Assembly: GCF_014204415.1 (NCBI RefSeq) | Contig: NZ_JACHLE010000003.1 | Location: 186,001-250,000, forward strand | Direction: 5' to 3' | From: Chryseobacterium defluvii | Lineage (GTDB): Bacteria > Bacteroidota > Bacteroidia > Flavobacteriales > Weeksellaceae | Length of the DNA: 64,000 bases | Part shown: one piece after another, positions 1 through 8,713 of the stretch | Numbering within the stretch: position 1 is the stretch's first letter | Layout of the letters: each line of letters begins with the position of its first letter | Program-made: the position numbers and the translations under genes | Notes under the pieces: generated by a model | Database searches by the model: none | What the model was told of the DNA's origin: nothing | Seen by the model: the letters and a program-made list of their open reading frames with translations, nothing else

Positions 1-1965
1 GGTAGCATTAAATCCTGTTTGTGCCGCAAAGTCTTTGGATTCCTGAAGGATCTTGGCAACTTCACTCTGCATTTCATGTCTTTCCGTGGAAGTAGTATCG
101 GTCAGCTTTTCTTTTTCAGATTCCGTAGATCTTGTCGTTTGGGATTCACTGCGTTTCAATCGTCTTGTTGCTCTTTCCTTATATTCTCTTGCCATGATGT
201 TTTCGATGTGGGCCACATCTCCTTCCACATAGCAATACGTACTTTGTTCAACTTTTCGATAGTCCGCTATCCCAATATTCTTCATTCCGAAACCGGATGG
301 GATGAATACTCCTGTTGTGACTGTTGGATTTTCTGGGTTTTCCGGATTTTCTGGATCCACAGGGGTAACTTTATTCTTTAAAGTAAATGTTCCCGGACCT
401 TCAAATTTATAGGTATTGTTTGCTGTTACATTTAAAGTGGCCTGCATGATATATACAAGTCCGTCATTAAGGGTAACTTCTCCTTCCAATACGATGATTT
501 CATATCTATCCAGATCTGCAGTGGGAATATTCTCTGTACCACTAAATAAGGTGGTGACATTGGGAGCACCGTAGGTATAGGCCATAGAACCATTAGCTAC
601 CTGTTGGCCGCCTGCTTTTAGGGTATAATTTCCACTTACAATATGCTTGGGCTGGTTGATATCTGTAGTAATGATCATGCTGTGGGCAAGCCACGGCTGT
701 TTCACTGTTCTTGCAAAAAAAGTAATGACCGGATTATTATTTACAGAATTACTTACAGGAACCACAACTCCCCCTACTGTTGTGGAAACCTGTGGTGAAA
801 GGACCGTATTACTCAAAACGGTCTGCTGCAACAATTGGTCGTTCTGTTCTATGGTCTGAAAAATTTCTGCAAAAGTAGAAACTCCCTGCAATGCGGTTGC
901 TGCATCAGAAGCTCCAAACACTCTGCTTAAGGTAGCCCCATTTTCCTGTCCTAAATTTGCTGACAATTCTTCGGACTGAATCTCCGGACGATAATCAAAT
1001 TTAAAGGATGGAACTTCAGGAACAGGAACATACCTTAAGTTAGATAATCCTTCTTTATTGTCGGCTGCAATATAGATCTCTTTCTGATATTCCTGCTCTT
1101 TTACTGCATTGTCATATTCTGCCAGTATGGGTCTTACTTCTTCCTGATATCTTTCATAAGCTTCTTTATAGGCCTGTTCATATTCTTTTTGGTAAGCTTT
1201 TTGCAGTTTTTCCAAAGCTGTTGTTAAATCCTGATTTTCCTTAAGATGGATGGTCGCTTCGGCAAACTTCATACTACTTTCTGCAAACACAGCACGTGAG
1301 GTATTATTTCCACCCGGAGAGTTTGAAGATGTCACAGCTTCTGCTTTGAACAGTTCTTTTGGAAGAACTACTTTGGCTTTTATGACATCGTTATATACCT
1401 CTTCATCCGATCCGTTATACTTCCTGAGAATGTGATCCAAATGCAAATACTGTATGAGTGTTTCTTTAGCATAGAAATCTTTTTGCATGACTACCTGATA
1501 GATCAGATTATCCCAAATTTTAGAATCCATAAGGATTGCCTGATGTTGTAGTGTTTTGTAATCGTTGATTTTAGCATCAAATTCTTCTTTTGTTGCTGAT
1601 GCTTTGTTTCTTGCAACCCAAACAGCCAACTCATAGAATGCCGGATCCAGTGTTTTTAAATAGTCTTCGGTTAGTATTGTTAATCCTGTAGGCTCTTCAC
1701 ATACCCCTCGTAAGGTTGCTCCAGCTTCTACCCTTTCATCAATGATGCCTTTTTGGGTCTGATAATCTCTGAAGATAAATCTTCTTTCTTTGTTTTTAGG
1801 GTCAGATAATTCAGCATTACGCATGGTGGCAAATCTGAATAAAGTTTGTGTTGAGTTGTTGGTTGTATTCATATTGTTTGTTGATTGATAGTTAATAATA
1901 CCTTCTCCAATGAAGGATTCCCCGATGGTGAATTCGGGAGTTGTTGATGTATTGTTTGTTGACAT
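1..1965 (-). CDS. Large uncharacterised protein, 3' end beyond the left edge
   Basis: An uninterrupted minus-strand frame of 655 codons starts at ATG 1963-1965 and runs off base 1. I do not recognise the family. Residues 1-40 are rich in Asn, Thr and Ser. A charged helical segment lies around residues 230-310, rich in Glu, Lys, Tyr and Gln. A beta-rich region and a Pro-Glu-Asn repeat linker follow near residues 530-545. After this comes a basic, Arg- and Thr-rich, probably coiled-coil segment around residues 580-640. There is no signal peptide. It starts 41 bp after the leucine-rich repeat gene, so the two are probably cotranscribed. That partner has an N-terminus like phage-tail or contractile-system appendages, so a structural or surface role is possible but unproven. 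Confidence 0.75.
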   Translation of the reverse strand, partial: MSTNNTSTTPEFTIGESFIGEGIINYQSTNNMNTTNNSTQTLFRFATMRNAELSDPKNKERRFIFRDYQTQKGIIDERVEAGATLRGVCEEPTGLTILTEDYLKTLDPAFYELAVWVARNKASATKEEFDAKINDYKTLQHQAILMDSKIWDNLIYQVVMQKDFYAKETLIQYLHLDHILRKYNGSDEEVYNDVIKAKVVLPKELFKAEAVTSSNSPGGNNTSRAVFAESSMKFAEATIHLKENQDLTTALEKLQKAYQKEYEQAYKEAYERYQEEVRPILAEYDNAVKEQEYQKEIYIAADNKEGLSNLRYVPVPEVPSFKFDYRPEIQSEELSANLGQENGATLSRVFGASDAATALQGVSTFAEIFQTIEQNDQLLQQTVLSNTVLSPQVSTTVGGVVVPVSNSVNNNPVITFFARTVKQPWLAHSMIITTDINQPKHIVSGNYTLKAGGQQVANGSMAYTYGAPNVTTLFSGTENIPTADLDRYEIIVLEGEVTLNDGLVYIMQATLNVTANNTYKFEGPGTFTLKNKVTPVDPENPENPENPTVTTGVFIPSGFGMKNIGIADYRKVEQSTYCYVEGDVAHIENIMAREYKERATRRLKRSESQTTRSTESEKEKLTDTTSTERHEMQSEVAKILQESKDFAAQTGFNAT

Positions 1966-2006
1966 GATGATAATATTTGTGTTTGAAAATTTGCTTTGGC
2001 GTGTTT

Positions 2007-3365
2007 TTATCCTATCATTTCCCCACCGATTACCTCTACGTTACCATCGAAAGATGCGTGATAATATTGAGTATTGCTTCCTAAAGTAACCTGAGTAAGC
2101 TGATTATTCCCAAAAGCAAAGGATTTGATCAGAGCAACATTTTCCGGAATTATGACACTGGTCAGCTCATTGTCTGCAAAGGCCAATTCCTCGATTGTAA
2201 GAGAAATATTAGGAAGCTCCAGCTGAGTAAGCTTATTCTTTCCAAATGCATAATAACCGATACTCTCAACACTTTCAGAGATCCTAACTTCTGATAGTTG
2301 ATTATTGTAGAACGATAAACTTCCGATCTCTGAAACCCCGTGAGGAATTTCAATTCCTGATAACTGTTTGTCTTTGAAAAGCTCTGCCGGGATTTTAGAT
2401 AATCCTGATGATAAGGTAACTTCTTTCAGAGGATTGTTCATGAAAGCATGCTGGCCGATTTCAGTAACGGTATTGGGAATAGAGATTCGTTCAATCTGAT
2501 TGTCTAAAAAGGCATAATTTCCAATTTTGGTTAATCCTGATGATAAGGTAACTTCTCTTAAGAGATTGTTCTGAAATGCAAACTGACCGATTTCAATAAC
2601 CGCAGGCGGAATAACAAGGGTTGAGAGCTGGTTATAGGCAAAAGCATAGTCCCCAATTCTAGCCACATGATCAGGTAAAGAAATTGCTGTTAATTGATTA
2701 TTAGAGAATGCACCATATCCTATATAAGTGATACCAGATGGTAGATCAACAGACACTAGCCTGTTACTCGAAAAGGTAGCGTCTTCAATACCTTGTATGT
2801 TTTGAGAAATTCTTACTTCACTAAGTAAGTTAGTATTAAATGCATTGCTTCCAAGATAGGTAACACTATCCGGAATAGTAACTCTAGTCAATTTATTAAC
2901 CGAAAATGCATTGCTGCCAATAGAGGTGACACTTGATGGAATGGTAAGATTTTCCAGAATGTTGTTATTAAATGCGGAATATCCAATAGAAGTCAGATTG
3001 TCAGGTAAGTCAATATTCATAAGTCGATTACTCGCAAAGGAGCTATTTCCAATAGTGATAACTGAATCCGGTATTTCTACCTCTGTTAATTTCATATCAT
3101 AGGCAAAATTATCCGGAACACTTAAGGTGCCTTCTTTAATGATAAGCTTCTTGGTCAGATAGGATTTCAAGGAAGCTTTTCCATCGGCATCAATTTCTGC
3201 ATAGATATGGCTCGGATTGGGAAGTCCATCTTCTAAACCACTAATCTTCTCCATAGTAATTTTCTCCTCTTTATGCCAATAGGAATCCTGCCACTGCCAA
3301 AAATCCTCCTGTACTGGCTTATCCCCATTTTCAAACAGGTTTTTTAATTCTTGCTTTGATTTCAT
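2007..3365 (-). CDS. BspA-type leucine-rich repeat (LRR_5) protein
   Basis: 452 aa. From about residue 90 to the C-terminus it consists of roughly fifteen 23-residue repeats of the LRR_5/BspA kind, with the pattern IPxSVTxIGxxAFxxNxL. Such repeats form solenoids that bind proteins or sugars. The first 40 residues are a separate short domain (starting MKSKQELKNLFENGD, with a Trp/Tyr/His-rich stretch). From memory, this resembles the N-termini of flavobacterial tail-fibre-like proteins. No signal peptide or T9SS C-terminal sorting domain is visible, so it may not be secreted by Sec. It is the first gene of a two-gene unit with the large protein downstream. Start is ATG at 3363-3365. Confidence 0.8.
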   Translation of the reverse strand: MKSKQELKNLFENGDKPVQEDFWQWQDSYWHKEEKITMEKISGLEDGLPNPSHIYAEIDADGKASLKSYLTKKLIIKEGTLSVPDNFAYDMKLTEVEIPDSVITIGNSSFASNRLMNIDLPDNLTSIGYSAFNNNILENLTIPSSVTSIGSNAFSVNKLTRVTIPDSVTYLGSNAFNTNLLSEVRISQNIQGIEDATFSSNRLVSVDLPSGITYIGYGAFSNNQLTAISLPDHVARIGDYAFAYNQLSTLVIPPAVIEIGQFAFQNNLLREVTLSSGLTKIGNYAFLDNQIERISIPNTVTEIGQHAFMNNPLKEVTLSSGLSKIPAELFKDKQLSGIEIPHGVSEIGSLSFYNNQLSEVRISESVESIGYYAFGKNKLTQLELPNISLTIEELAFADNELTSVIIPENVALIKSFAFGNNQLTQVTLGSNTQYYHASFDGNVEVIGGEMIG

Positions 3366-3452
3366 TTTTGTGTAAATTTGTTTGGTTTTTAAAAAGTTAA
3401 GGTTTGAAGACTCTTTTTAGTAGAGCTGCTTCAGGTTTTAGCCTTATTTTTT

Positions 3453-3483
3453 AAGGTGGTGTCCGGCAATGGATATCCACCTT
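3453..3483. repeat. Imperfect inverted repeat upstream of the LRR gene
   Basis: AAGGTGG at 3453-3459 pairs with CCACCTT at 3477-3483, and an inner TCC/GGA pair extends the stem. There is no clean T-tract on either strand. It could be an operator or a weak terminator. Confidence 0.35.
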
Positions 3484-3530
3484 AATTTTTAATAGATGTT
3501 TTCACTCCTGTGTTTTTTAGTAATGCAAAG

Positions 3531-3572
3531 ATCCTTCGTGAATACGACAGAACGTGTCGTATTAAAAAGGAT
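3531..3572. promoter_or_regulatory. Perfect 9-bp dyad with outer stem
   Basis: AATACGACA (3541-3549) and TGTCGTATT (3555-3563) form a perfect 9-bp stem around a 5-nt loop. An outer ATCCTT/AAGGAT pair (3531-3536 with 3567-3572) extends it. A T-rich run follows on the plus strand, but no plus-strand gene precedes it. A regulator binding site or leader hairpin upstream of the LRR gene therefore fits better than a terminator. Confidence 0.4.
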
Positions 3573-3918
3573 TTAATTTTTTTAGAAATTTTATTGAAAG
3601 TATTGATATTCAATATCAAAATATTCCGCATTATACTTAGCAGATGTTTTTAATGTCATTCCGTACACATTTAAAGCTTTCTTATACAAAAGCTTGACAT
3701 GACTTACAATTAGCCCGAATTATTCTTTAATTACGAAGAAAGGCAGGGGAATATGAGGTAAAAAGGGGTTAAAATTATTTTCATGGTTAGGTTTTTAGGA
3801 TAATAAAAGTATAAATTCTTTTTTTGCTATGAAAACTGTATTTTGTTAATTTTTAGTTAATTAAAGGGTTAAATACCTACTTAGGATAAATGTGTAGAAA
3901 CCTTCAAAATTGACCATC

Positions 3919-4906
3919 TTAATCCTGCGAAATTAATTTAGTATAAAAATAATATGATTTATTATCCGGCTTATGTACAAAAAGTGAGATGATATGCTCC
4001 TTCCAAAAAGTTTTGTTTCTGTTTTCAGTCCAGGTGTTCAGCCGCTTTATTCTTCCTTTATTGGAGATGGCAAAATACTCTTCAAGATCAGGAACCAGTG
4101 TCCATTTTTCACCAAGAAGATCTTTCAACGACAAATTCATACAAGCAGGCGGATTGCTTTCATCAATTGGTGGTTGCCCAAGCCTTTTCCAAAGACTTGT
4201 ATTGAGTACTTTTTCCGGTTTACTTTTAGTTTCCGGGATAAAATCTTCTTTAATAGGTGTATAGCCTTTTACAAACCACCGATATTTTCCAGCAGTAGTC
4301 TTTTTATTATTGATGACAGGCAGAATATAGGTGGGATGAATTCCCAAAGTTTCACTTGTTGCATAAATACTTTCGTAGCTGGCGACAAAATCATCATCAA
4401 CTGTGTATTAGCTCACTGCCTGCTGATAATTTCCCTTCTTCCCCACCTGTGTTCAGTGCATCACTCTGTATCTCATTGGCAGTTGCCCTTTCCAAATTAC
4501 TAAAATGTACATTAAACCTATTTTCATCTTTAAAAGATATTCGAAATGAAAGATCGTCTATATCAAATTTTTCAACAAAATGATAATAGACCAAACGGGC
4601 TACCGACTTTCCATATACTCTTCCTTCAACACAAAGGTTACATCTCACATTATAAAAATGAGCTTTTAGGTGTTTATTAAAATATCTAAAAGCTTGTGGT
4701 TTCATAATCCTATCCAATATTTTCTGCTCTCCTCCATTGGGAGCTGAAACCCACCGCTCCAAACTTTTTATTCTACCATAATTAGAAATAGCATAATTTT
4801 CAAAATCTTCTATCAACTTCCATTCTTCATCCGAAAGATCTTCCAGCGAAAGATTGGAAAGGACTGTGTTTACATATTCATCTCCTAATTCAGTAGGTAG
4901 TTTCAT
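3919..4906 (-). pseudogene. Frameshifted NUMOD4 / degenerate HNH / NUMOD1 / NUMOD4 protein
   Basis: Two minus-strand frames together encode one protein of homing-endonuclease-associated modules. The first (ATG 4906 to a TGA at 4397-4399) has a NUMOD4 motif (EWKLIEDFENYAISNYGRI). It then has an HNH-like segment in which the usual Asn-His-x-Asp-Gly reads SFKDE, so the catalytic histidine is missing. The second frame is open from just after a TAA near 4410. It begins with a NUMOD1-like motif (FVASYESIYATSETLGI, later TTAGKYRW), carries another NUMOD4 (WTLVPDLEEYFAISNKGRI), and stops early at 3919. The two frames join at about 4397-4413 with a shift, so the gene is probably decayed, or the sequence has an indel error. 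Confidence 0.75.
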
Positions 4907-5343
4907 AAGTCGAAAATTTCTATTGTAAATTACTTTGATATAATTCAATATCTAATTTAACGAAATTTTATAAGATCAAAGAAATCTCTCGTTTTGGCTA
5001 AGATTATACCCGTATAACTTAAAATTTTTAATTAGTGTTAATTCCCGAAACAGTACGTCTTTATTCCTGAAAAGCACCAATAACAGCTTTTATTCCAATG
5101 CCCATCCCCCTAAATTGCACCTCGGAACTGCAGTACAATTTCCGATAAAAACACATTGATTATCAATTCTGCAATGAGAATCCAATAACTTAAAATATTT
5201 TAAATTATGATTGATAATTCAATTAAAAAAAAGGTCTAAAAATAGATCTTGCTACCGCTTTTATTAACTTTAATCAATTTAGAAAAGGAAAGATCTTTTA
5301 TTTTCTACTAAGAGGAAGAAGCAGGAAATCTTCCGAGAGGTTC
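4907..5343. other. Intergenic region, nothing recognised
   Basis: 437 AT-rich bases between the divergent NUMOD pseudogene and the 97-aa gene. It probably holds both promoters. No RNA gene, strong hairpin or coding signal was seen. Confidence 0.5.
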
Positions 5344-5637
5344 ATGTTTTCATTTGTCCTATTGACAAAGGGTAAAAAAAATAAGAAGATCAAAATTAAG
5401 GTTAATACTCCTTTTAAAATGGGAGAAGTTACTCTTATCAATGGTTTGCTTCTCATTGGCAGTAAAACTATCCAATTTGATCTATTTGTACAGGAAGATG
5501 AATCTTATTTGTTAATAAATGAGCATCTGTTTAATCTCGCTGGTGGGGAAATTATTAAGATTGAAATTTCTAAAAAGGCTCCGAAAATACAACAATACAA
5601 TTTTCAAAGCTTCTTGACCATATTACTTACTCATTAG
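5344..5637 (+). CDS. Small uncharacterised protein (97 aa)
   Basis: Starts at ATG 5344 after a purine-rich stretch (AGAGG, about 7 bases upstream). It is a short protein with a basic N-terminal segment (KGKKNKKIKIK) and beta-strand-like alternation in the middle. No signal peptide or known motif was recognised. It is one of only two plus-strand genes in the element and is followed immediately by a good bidirectional terminator, which supports it being a real transcription unit. Confidence 0.5.
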   Translation: MFSFVLLTKGKKNKKIKIKVNTPFKMGEVTLINGLLLIGSKTIQFDLFVQEDESYLLINEHLFNLAGGEIIKIEISKKAPKIQQYNFQSFLTILLTH

Positions 5638-5647
5638 TAGAAAATAA

Positions 5648-5679
5648 AAATCCCAGGCTTAAATATTAGTCTGGGATTT
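5648..5679. terminator. Bidirectional terminator hairpin
   Basis: AAATCCCAG (5648-5656) pairs perfectly with CTGGGATTT (5671-5679) around a 14-nt loop, with A/T tracts on both sides. It ends the 97-aa gene and may also serve transcripts coming from the right. Confidence 0.7.
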
Positions 5680-5843
5680 ATAAATAGTTAAATCTAATCG
5701 GAAATTTTTGAAAATCGAAATATTACAAAGGAAACATTTGAAAACGAAACCCAGCTTACATCAATATCACTGTATCTTTCCGTTATTTGTGATCGAAGTA
5801 TTAATAGTCTAAGGAAATATGGTCTGGATTATTTTTTATTTTT

Positions 5844-6524
5844 TCAGTAAATACTATCAACAGCACGATTATATTGAAAAATCTCCTCTGCTTCTTTATC
5901 CAGATATTTTCTTGGCAAAAGTATTACCGTGGTAAAGAGATCTCTTTTTTTATCATAACTGTCAATACGCTCAAGTCTGCCCCCGTAATCGCGGTCCGCA
6001 ATTGGATTAAGAGAGTATGGGAGAATAGTGTCAGTTTTGTTGATGTAAAAAATGCTGAAATTTTCTTTAGAGGCGATCTGAAAACGTTTAAATGCTTTTC
6101 TATTGTACAAAATTGTATCTGTTAAATTCCTTCTGTTTTCATAACCATAGATCGGAATATTTATCCAAACAGCTCCCGATTTTTTATTGAATAGATTTTT
6201 CCGGATGTCAGAAAGTTGTTTTTCTTTGAAAACAAGAACTTTGCCTTCCATTTTATTGCCAACATCAAAATATACTGAATCCCTGATATAATATACTCTG
6301 TCTGTAATTTCCGGCAGGTGAATATTTGGAACCAGCTCAATAATATCACTATCCCAATAATTAATTTTTGAAATGATAATCTGCTGATGGTCATCCAGCC
6401 CCTTAGAAGCATTGTAGTAAATATTGGTAATTACATCAATACCTCCCTTTTCACTCCGGATTTTGCTGTCTTTATTGCAGGAAACGAAAAGGGAAAAGAT
6501 TACCATTAAAAAGCAATTTTTCAT
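5844..6524 (-). CDS. Lipoprotein of unknown function
   Basis: 226 aa with an N-terminal signal ending in a lipobox (SLFVSC, Cys16), so it is probably a lipidated envelope protein. The mature part is rich in Tyr, Asp and Ile and has no motif I recognise. It starts 5 bp after the end of the 494-aa element protein and is the last gene of the minus-strand run that begins with the coupling protein. A role in transfer, entry exclusion or an accessory function is possible from context only. Confidence 0.7.
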   Translation of the reverse strand: MKNCFLMVIFSLFVSCNKDSKIRSEKGGIDVITNIYYNASKGLDDHQQIIISKINYWDSDIIELVPNIHLPEITDRVYYIRDSVYFDVGNKMEGKVLVFKEKQLSDIRKNLFNKKSGAVWINIPIYGYENRRNLTDTILYNRKAFKRFQIASKENFSIFYINKTDTILPYSLNPIADRDYGGRLERIDSYDKKRDLFTTVILLPRKYLDKEAEEIFQYNRAVDSIY

Positions 6525-6529
6525 AGCTG

Positions 6530-8014
6530 TTACATTTTACGCGAATAATTTTGCTGGTTTTTCACTTCCTTTGTCTCAGAATTATCCTTTTGAAAGGCTT
6601 GTTCATTAGAATTGACCCGCTTCATTTTGCTATCGTACAAATTGAGCATTTTGTACTGGGGATTAAGGATTGCTTTTCCTTCTGTCACTTTGTTATTCTG
6701 ATCCGAGAACTTTACTGAAACAATATTTCCCTTTTCCAGTGATTTTTGGGTAATCTCTTTATGCTTTTCATCATCAAAAACCAATTTGGACTTAGCCATA
6801 ATTCTTTCCACATCAATGCCATAATTTTTATTAAATACCTGGAGTTTGAAATTGCCTTTTTCATTTTTTTCTTCGCCCAGCTGAAGCTTTATAAAAGCAT
6901 CTTCTTTTTCATCAGAATGCTTACTATTAATTTCTGTTTTTACCGACCTTCCTTCAAGAAGATTAATGGCTTCTTTAGCCGTAATTCTGCCATTTGCTGA
7001 AAATGTATGAGTAAGCTCCGTATTCTTTTCTTCGTTCTTAAGGGTAGCCAGAAAAGTATTAAGATAAACTTTATTGTTTGCAGAAGATTTTTGAAAATTA
7101 AGAGTAAATTCTACCTTGCTATTTTTAAAAGAAGCTTTATCTGAAGTGATTACCATAGAAAACTCTTTGACTCCTGAACCTGTCTTTTTTGCCAACTCTT
7201 TATGCATGGCAGGATCTTCACCCATTCCGAGATATTTGATTTGGTCTTTCAGGTATCCAAAGTTTGTTTTTTCTTTCTGTTTAGCCGGTGCTTCATTCTG
7301 TTGGGATTCAGTCCGTTTAGCCTCTTCATTATCCGTTTCTTCTTTTGCCTGGATATTATTTTTCTGTGCTTTTTCATATTCCGATTGAACGGTCTCAAGA
7401 ATGTTTCCTTTCTCTGTTTTTTCTTTCGGAATTTCAAAGGAAGCACCGTTGATATTTATGCGGAGGCTTTCCTTTTCTTCAAGCTTTTGACCTGCTTTTT
7501 GAATCTGAGTGGTCAGATTAGCAGGAGTAGACATTTTATCAAAGAATGGTTTTTGCTGTCCAGGCAAATTTATTTTTACCTGTAAATCTGCTTTTTTGCT
7601 TTCAAAAGGGTTATTTTTCATAATTTCTAATTTTTGATTGTTTGGGTTATAATTAATTTTTTTTACCTCAGAAATCTTACTAAAGGGCTCTTCCAGTTCG
7701 TGAGCAGTAATTTTATCACTGCTTTCTTTAAATTGGAAAGATTGTAATTGAGATATTAATTGCACTCGTTCTTTGTCATTTTGAATGGTTATCTCAAACT
7801 TTTCACCTGAAGTGTTAAAGGGGATTAAAACAATTGGAATCCCTTCAAACATTCCTTTTTTGCTGTGAAGCACCTCCATTAAAGACCGAAAAGAGCTAAT
7901 TTCAGTATAAACAGAACCTCCTTTTCCTTCTCTTAGCCAAATACTTCTGCTCCCATTTTTATAATAACCGGATAATATTTTAGCCTCAGGTTCAAAATCT
8001 GTATTAGCCTCCAT
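6530..8014 (-). CDS. ICE-associated protein, DUF3945/DUF4099-like
   Basis: 494 aa, hydrophilic, highly charged and cytoplasmic (no signal or membrane segment). The middle (residues ~215-250) is a low-complexity Lys/Glu/Gln segment. The second half resembles proteins that accompany Bacteroidota conjugative elements (DUF3945/DUF4099 type): a segment YLKDQIKYLGMGED near residue 255, then beta-rich repeats ending in a NPQYKMLNLYDSKMKR element near residue 455. This family link is from memory of the motifs and was not searched. The gene lies 27 bp downstream of the 241-aa gene in the same operon. Confidence 0.65.
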   Translation of the reverse strand: MEANTDFEPEAKILSGYYKNGSRSIWLREGKGGSVYTEISSFRSLMEVLHSKKGMFEGIPIVLIPFNTSGEKFEITIQNDKERVQLISQLQSFQFKESSDKITAHELEEPFSKISEVKKINYNPNNQKLEIMKNNPFESKKADLQVKINLPGQQKPFFDKMSTPANLTTQIQKAGQKLEEKESLRININGASFEIPKEKTEKGNILETVQSEYEKAQKNNIQAKEETDNEEAKRTESQQNEAPAKQKEKTNFGYLKDQIKYLGMGEDPAMHKELAKKTGSGVKEFSMVITSDKASFKNSKVEFTLNFQKSSANNKVYLNTFLATLKNEEKNTELTHTFSANGRITAKEAINLLEGRSVKTEINSKHSDEKEDAFIKLQLGEEKNEKGNFKLQVFNKNYGIDVERIMAKSKLVFDDEKHKEITQKSLEKGNIVSVKFSDQNNKVTEGKAILNPQYKMLNLYDSKMKRVNSNEQAFQKDNSETKEVKNQQNYSRKM

Positions 8015-8041
8015 AATTTGATATTTTTAAAATTGTTGAAT

Positions 8042-8713
8042 TTACCACGCTAGTCTTTGACGATCTATGTAGTATGATAAAAAGTGGTTGCGGATATAGT
8101 ATTTCCGGTCATTAATTCCCAACAGGAAACTAATCCTGGATTTACTGATCTGCTCGAAGCCAATCTCTATCTGTATGTCTTTATACTGGATTTTTAGAAA
8201 ATTTTTGTTATTATATTTTACCATTCTGTATGTAATTCCCTTATCCAGAAGTTCGAGGTATAAAGCGACCATATCAAAGTTTTCTAAGGAATGAAAAAAA
8301 AGGAGCCTTGGAATATTCTGCTTATTTTGGATATAATTCCTAAGCAGATAGGATGTAATAAATTGATTGCTTTTTATTCCTGAAATAATAATGCTAGCAT
8401 TTCTGAAATAATCTTCTTTCTTTACCTGAAAAAATAGTATTGCTTCCTGAATATACCGGAAGCAATACATATTGTAAATCAGCATATCCCCGAAAGGATT
8501 GATGATCTTATAAAAATCCTCTGTTTCTATACTTGTAAAATCACGATAAACGATACACCATGAGTTTTCATTACTTCCGGAAAAATACAGATTGCCGCCC
8601 TCACTAATCTTCCCCTCGAATAATTGAAGGGTCTCTAAATCCAGCTGCATTGCTATAAACTTAATATTATCTTCCTCTAGAAAAAGAGGTTGATTTTCGG
8701 CTATCTTCTTCAT
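8042..8713 (-). CDS. Uncharacterised ICE protein (223 aa)
   Basis: The frame is open from 8767. The ATG at 8711-8713 is the likely start because AAAGGAG sits just before it, giving 223 aa beginning MKKIAENQPLFLEEDN. It overlaps the end of the upstream 394-aa gene by 47 bp, which suggests translational coupling. It is mixed alpha/beta with many aromatic residues and no signal peptide. I do not recognise a family. The size and position, a small protein between two DUF3945-like proteins, fit Toprim-like or DnaG-like helper proteins of such elements, but the motifs needed to claim this are absent. Confidence 0.65.
   Translation of the reverse strand: MKKIAENQPLFLEEDNIKFIAMQLDLETLQLFEGKISEGGNLYFSGSNENSWCIVYRDFTSIETEDFYKIINPFGDMLIYNMYCFRYIQEAILFFQVKKEDYFRNASIIISGIKSNQFITSYLLRNYIQNKQNIPRLLFFHSLENFDMVALYLELLDKGITYRMVKYNNKNFLKIQYKDIQIEIGFEQISKSRISFLLGINDRKYYIRNHFLSYYIDRQRLAW

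Larger units (their letters stand above)
3366..3918. other. AT-rich intergenic region with two hairpins
   Basis: No credible gene lies in these 553 bp. It holds the upstream region of the LRR gene and two dyads, listed separately, at 3453-3483 and 3531-3572. No clear TAnnTTTG promoter was found for the LRR gene. Confidence 0.6.
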
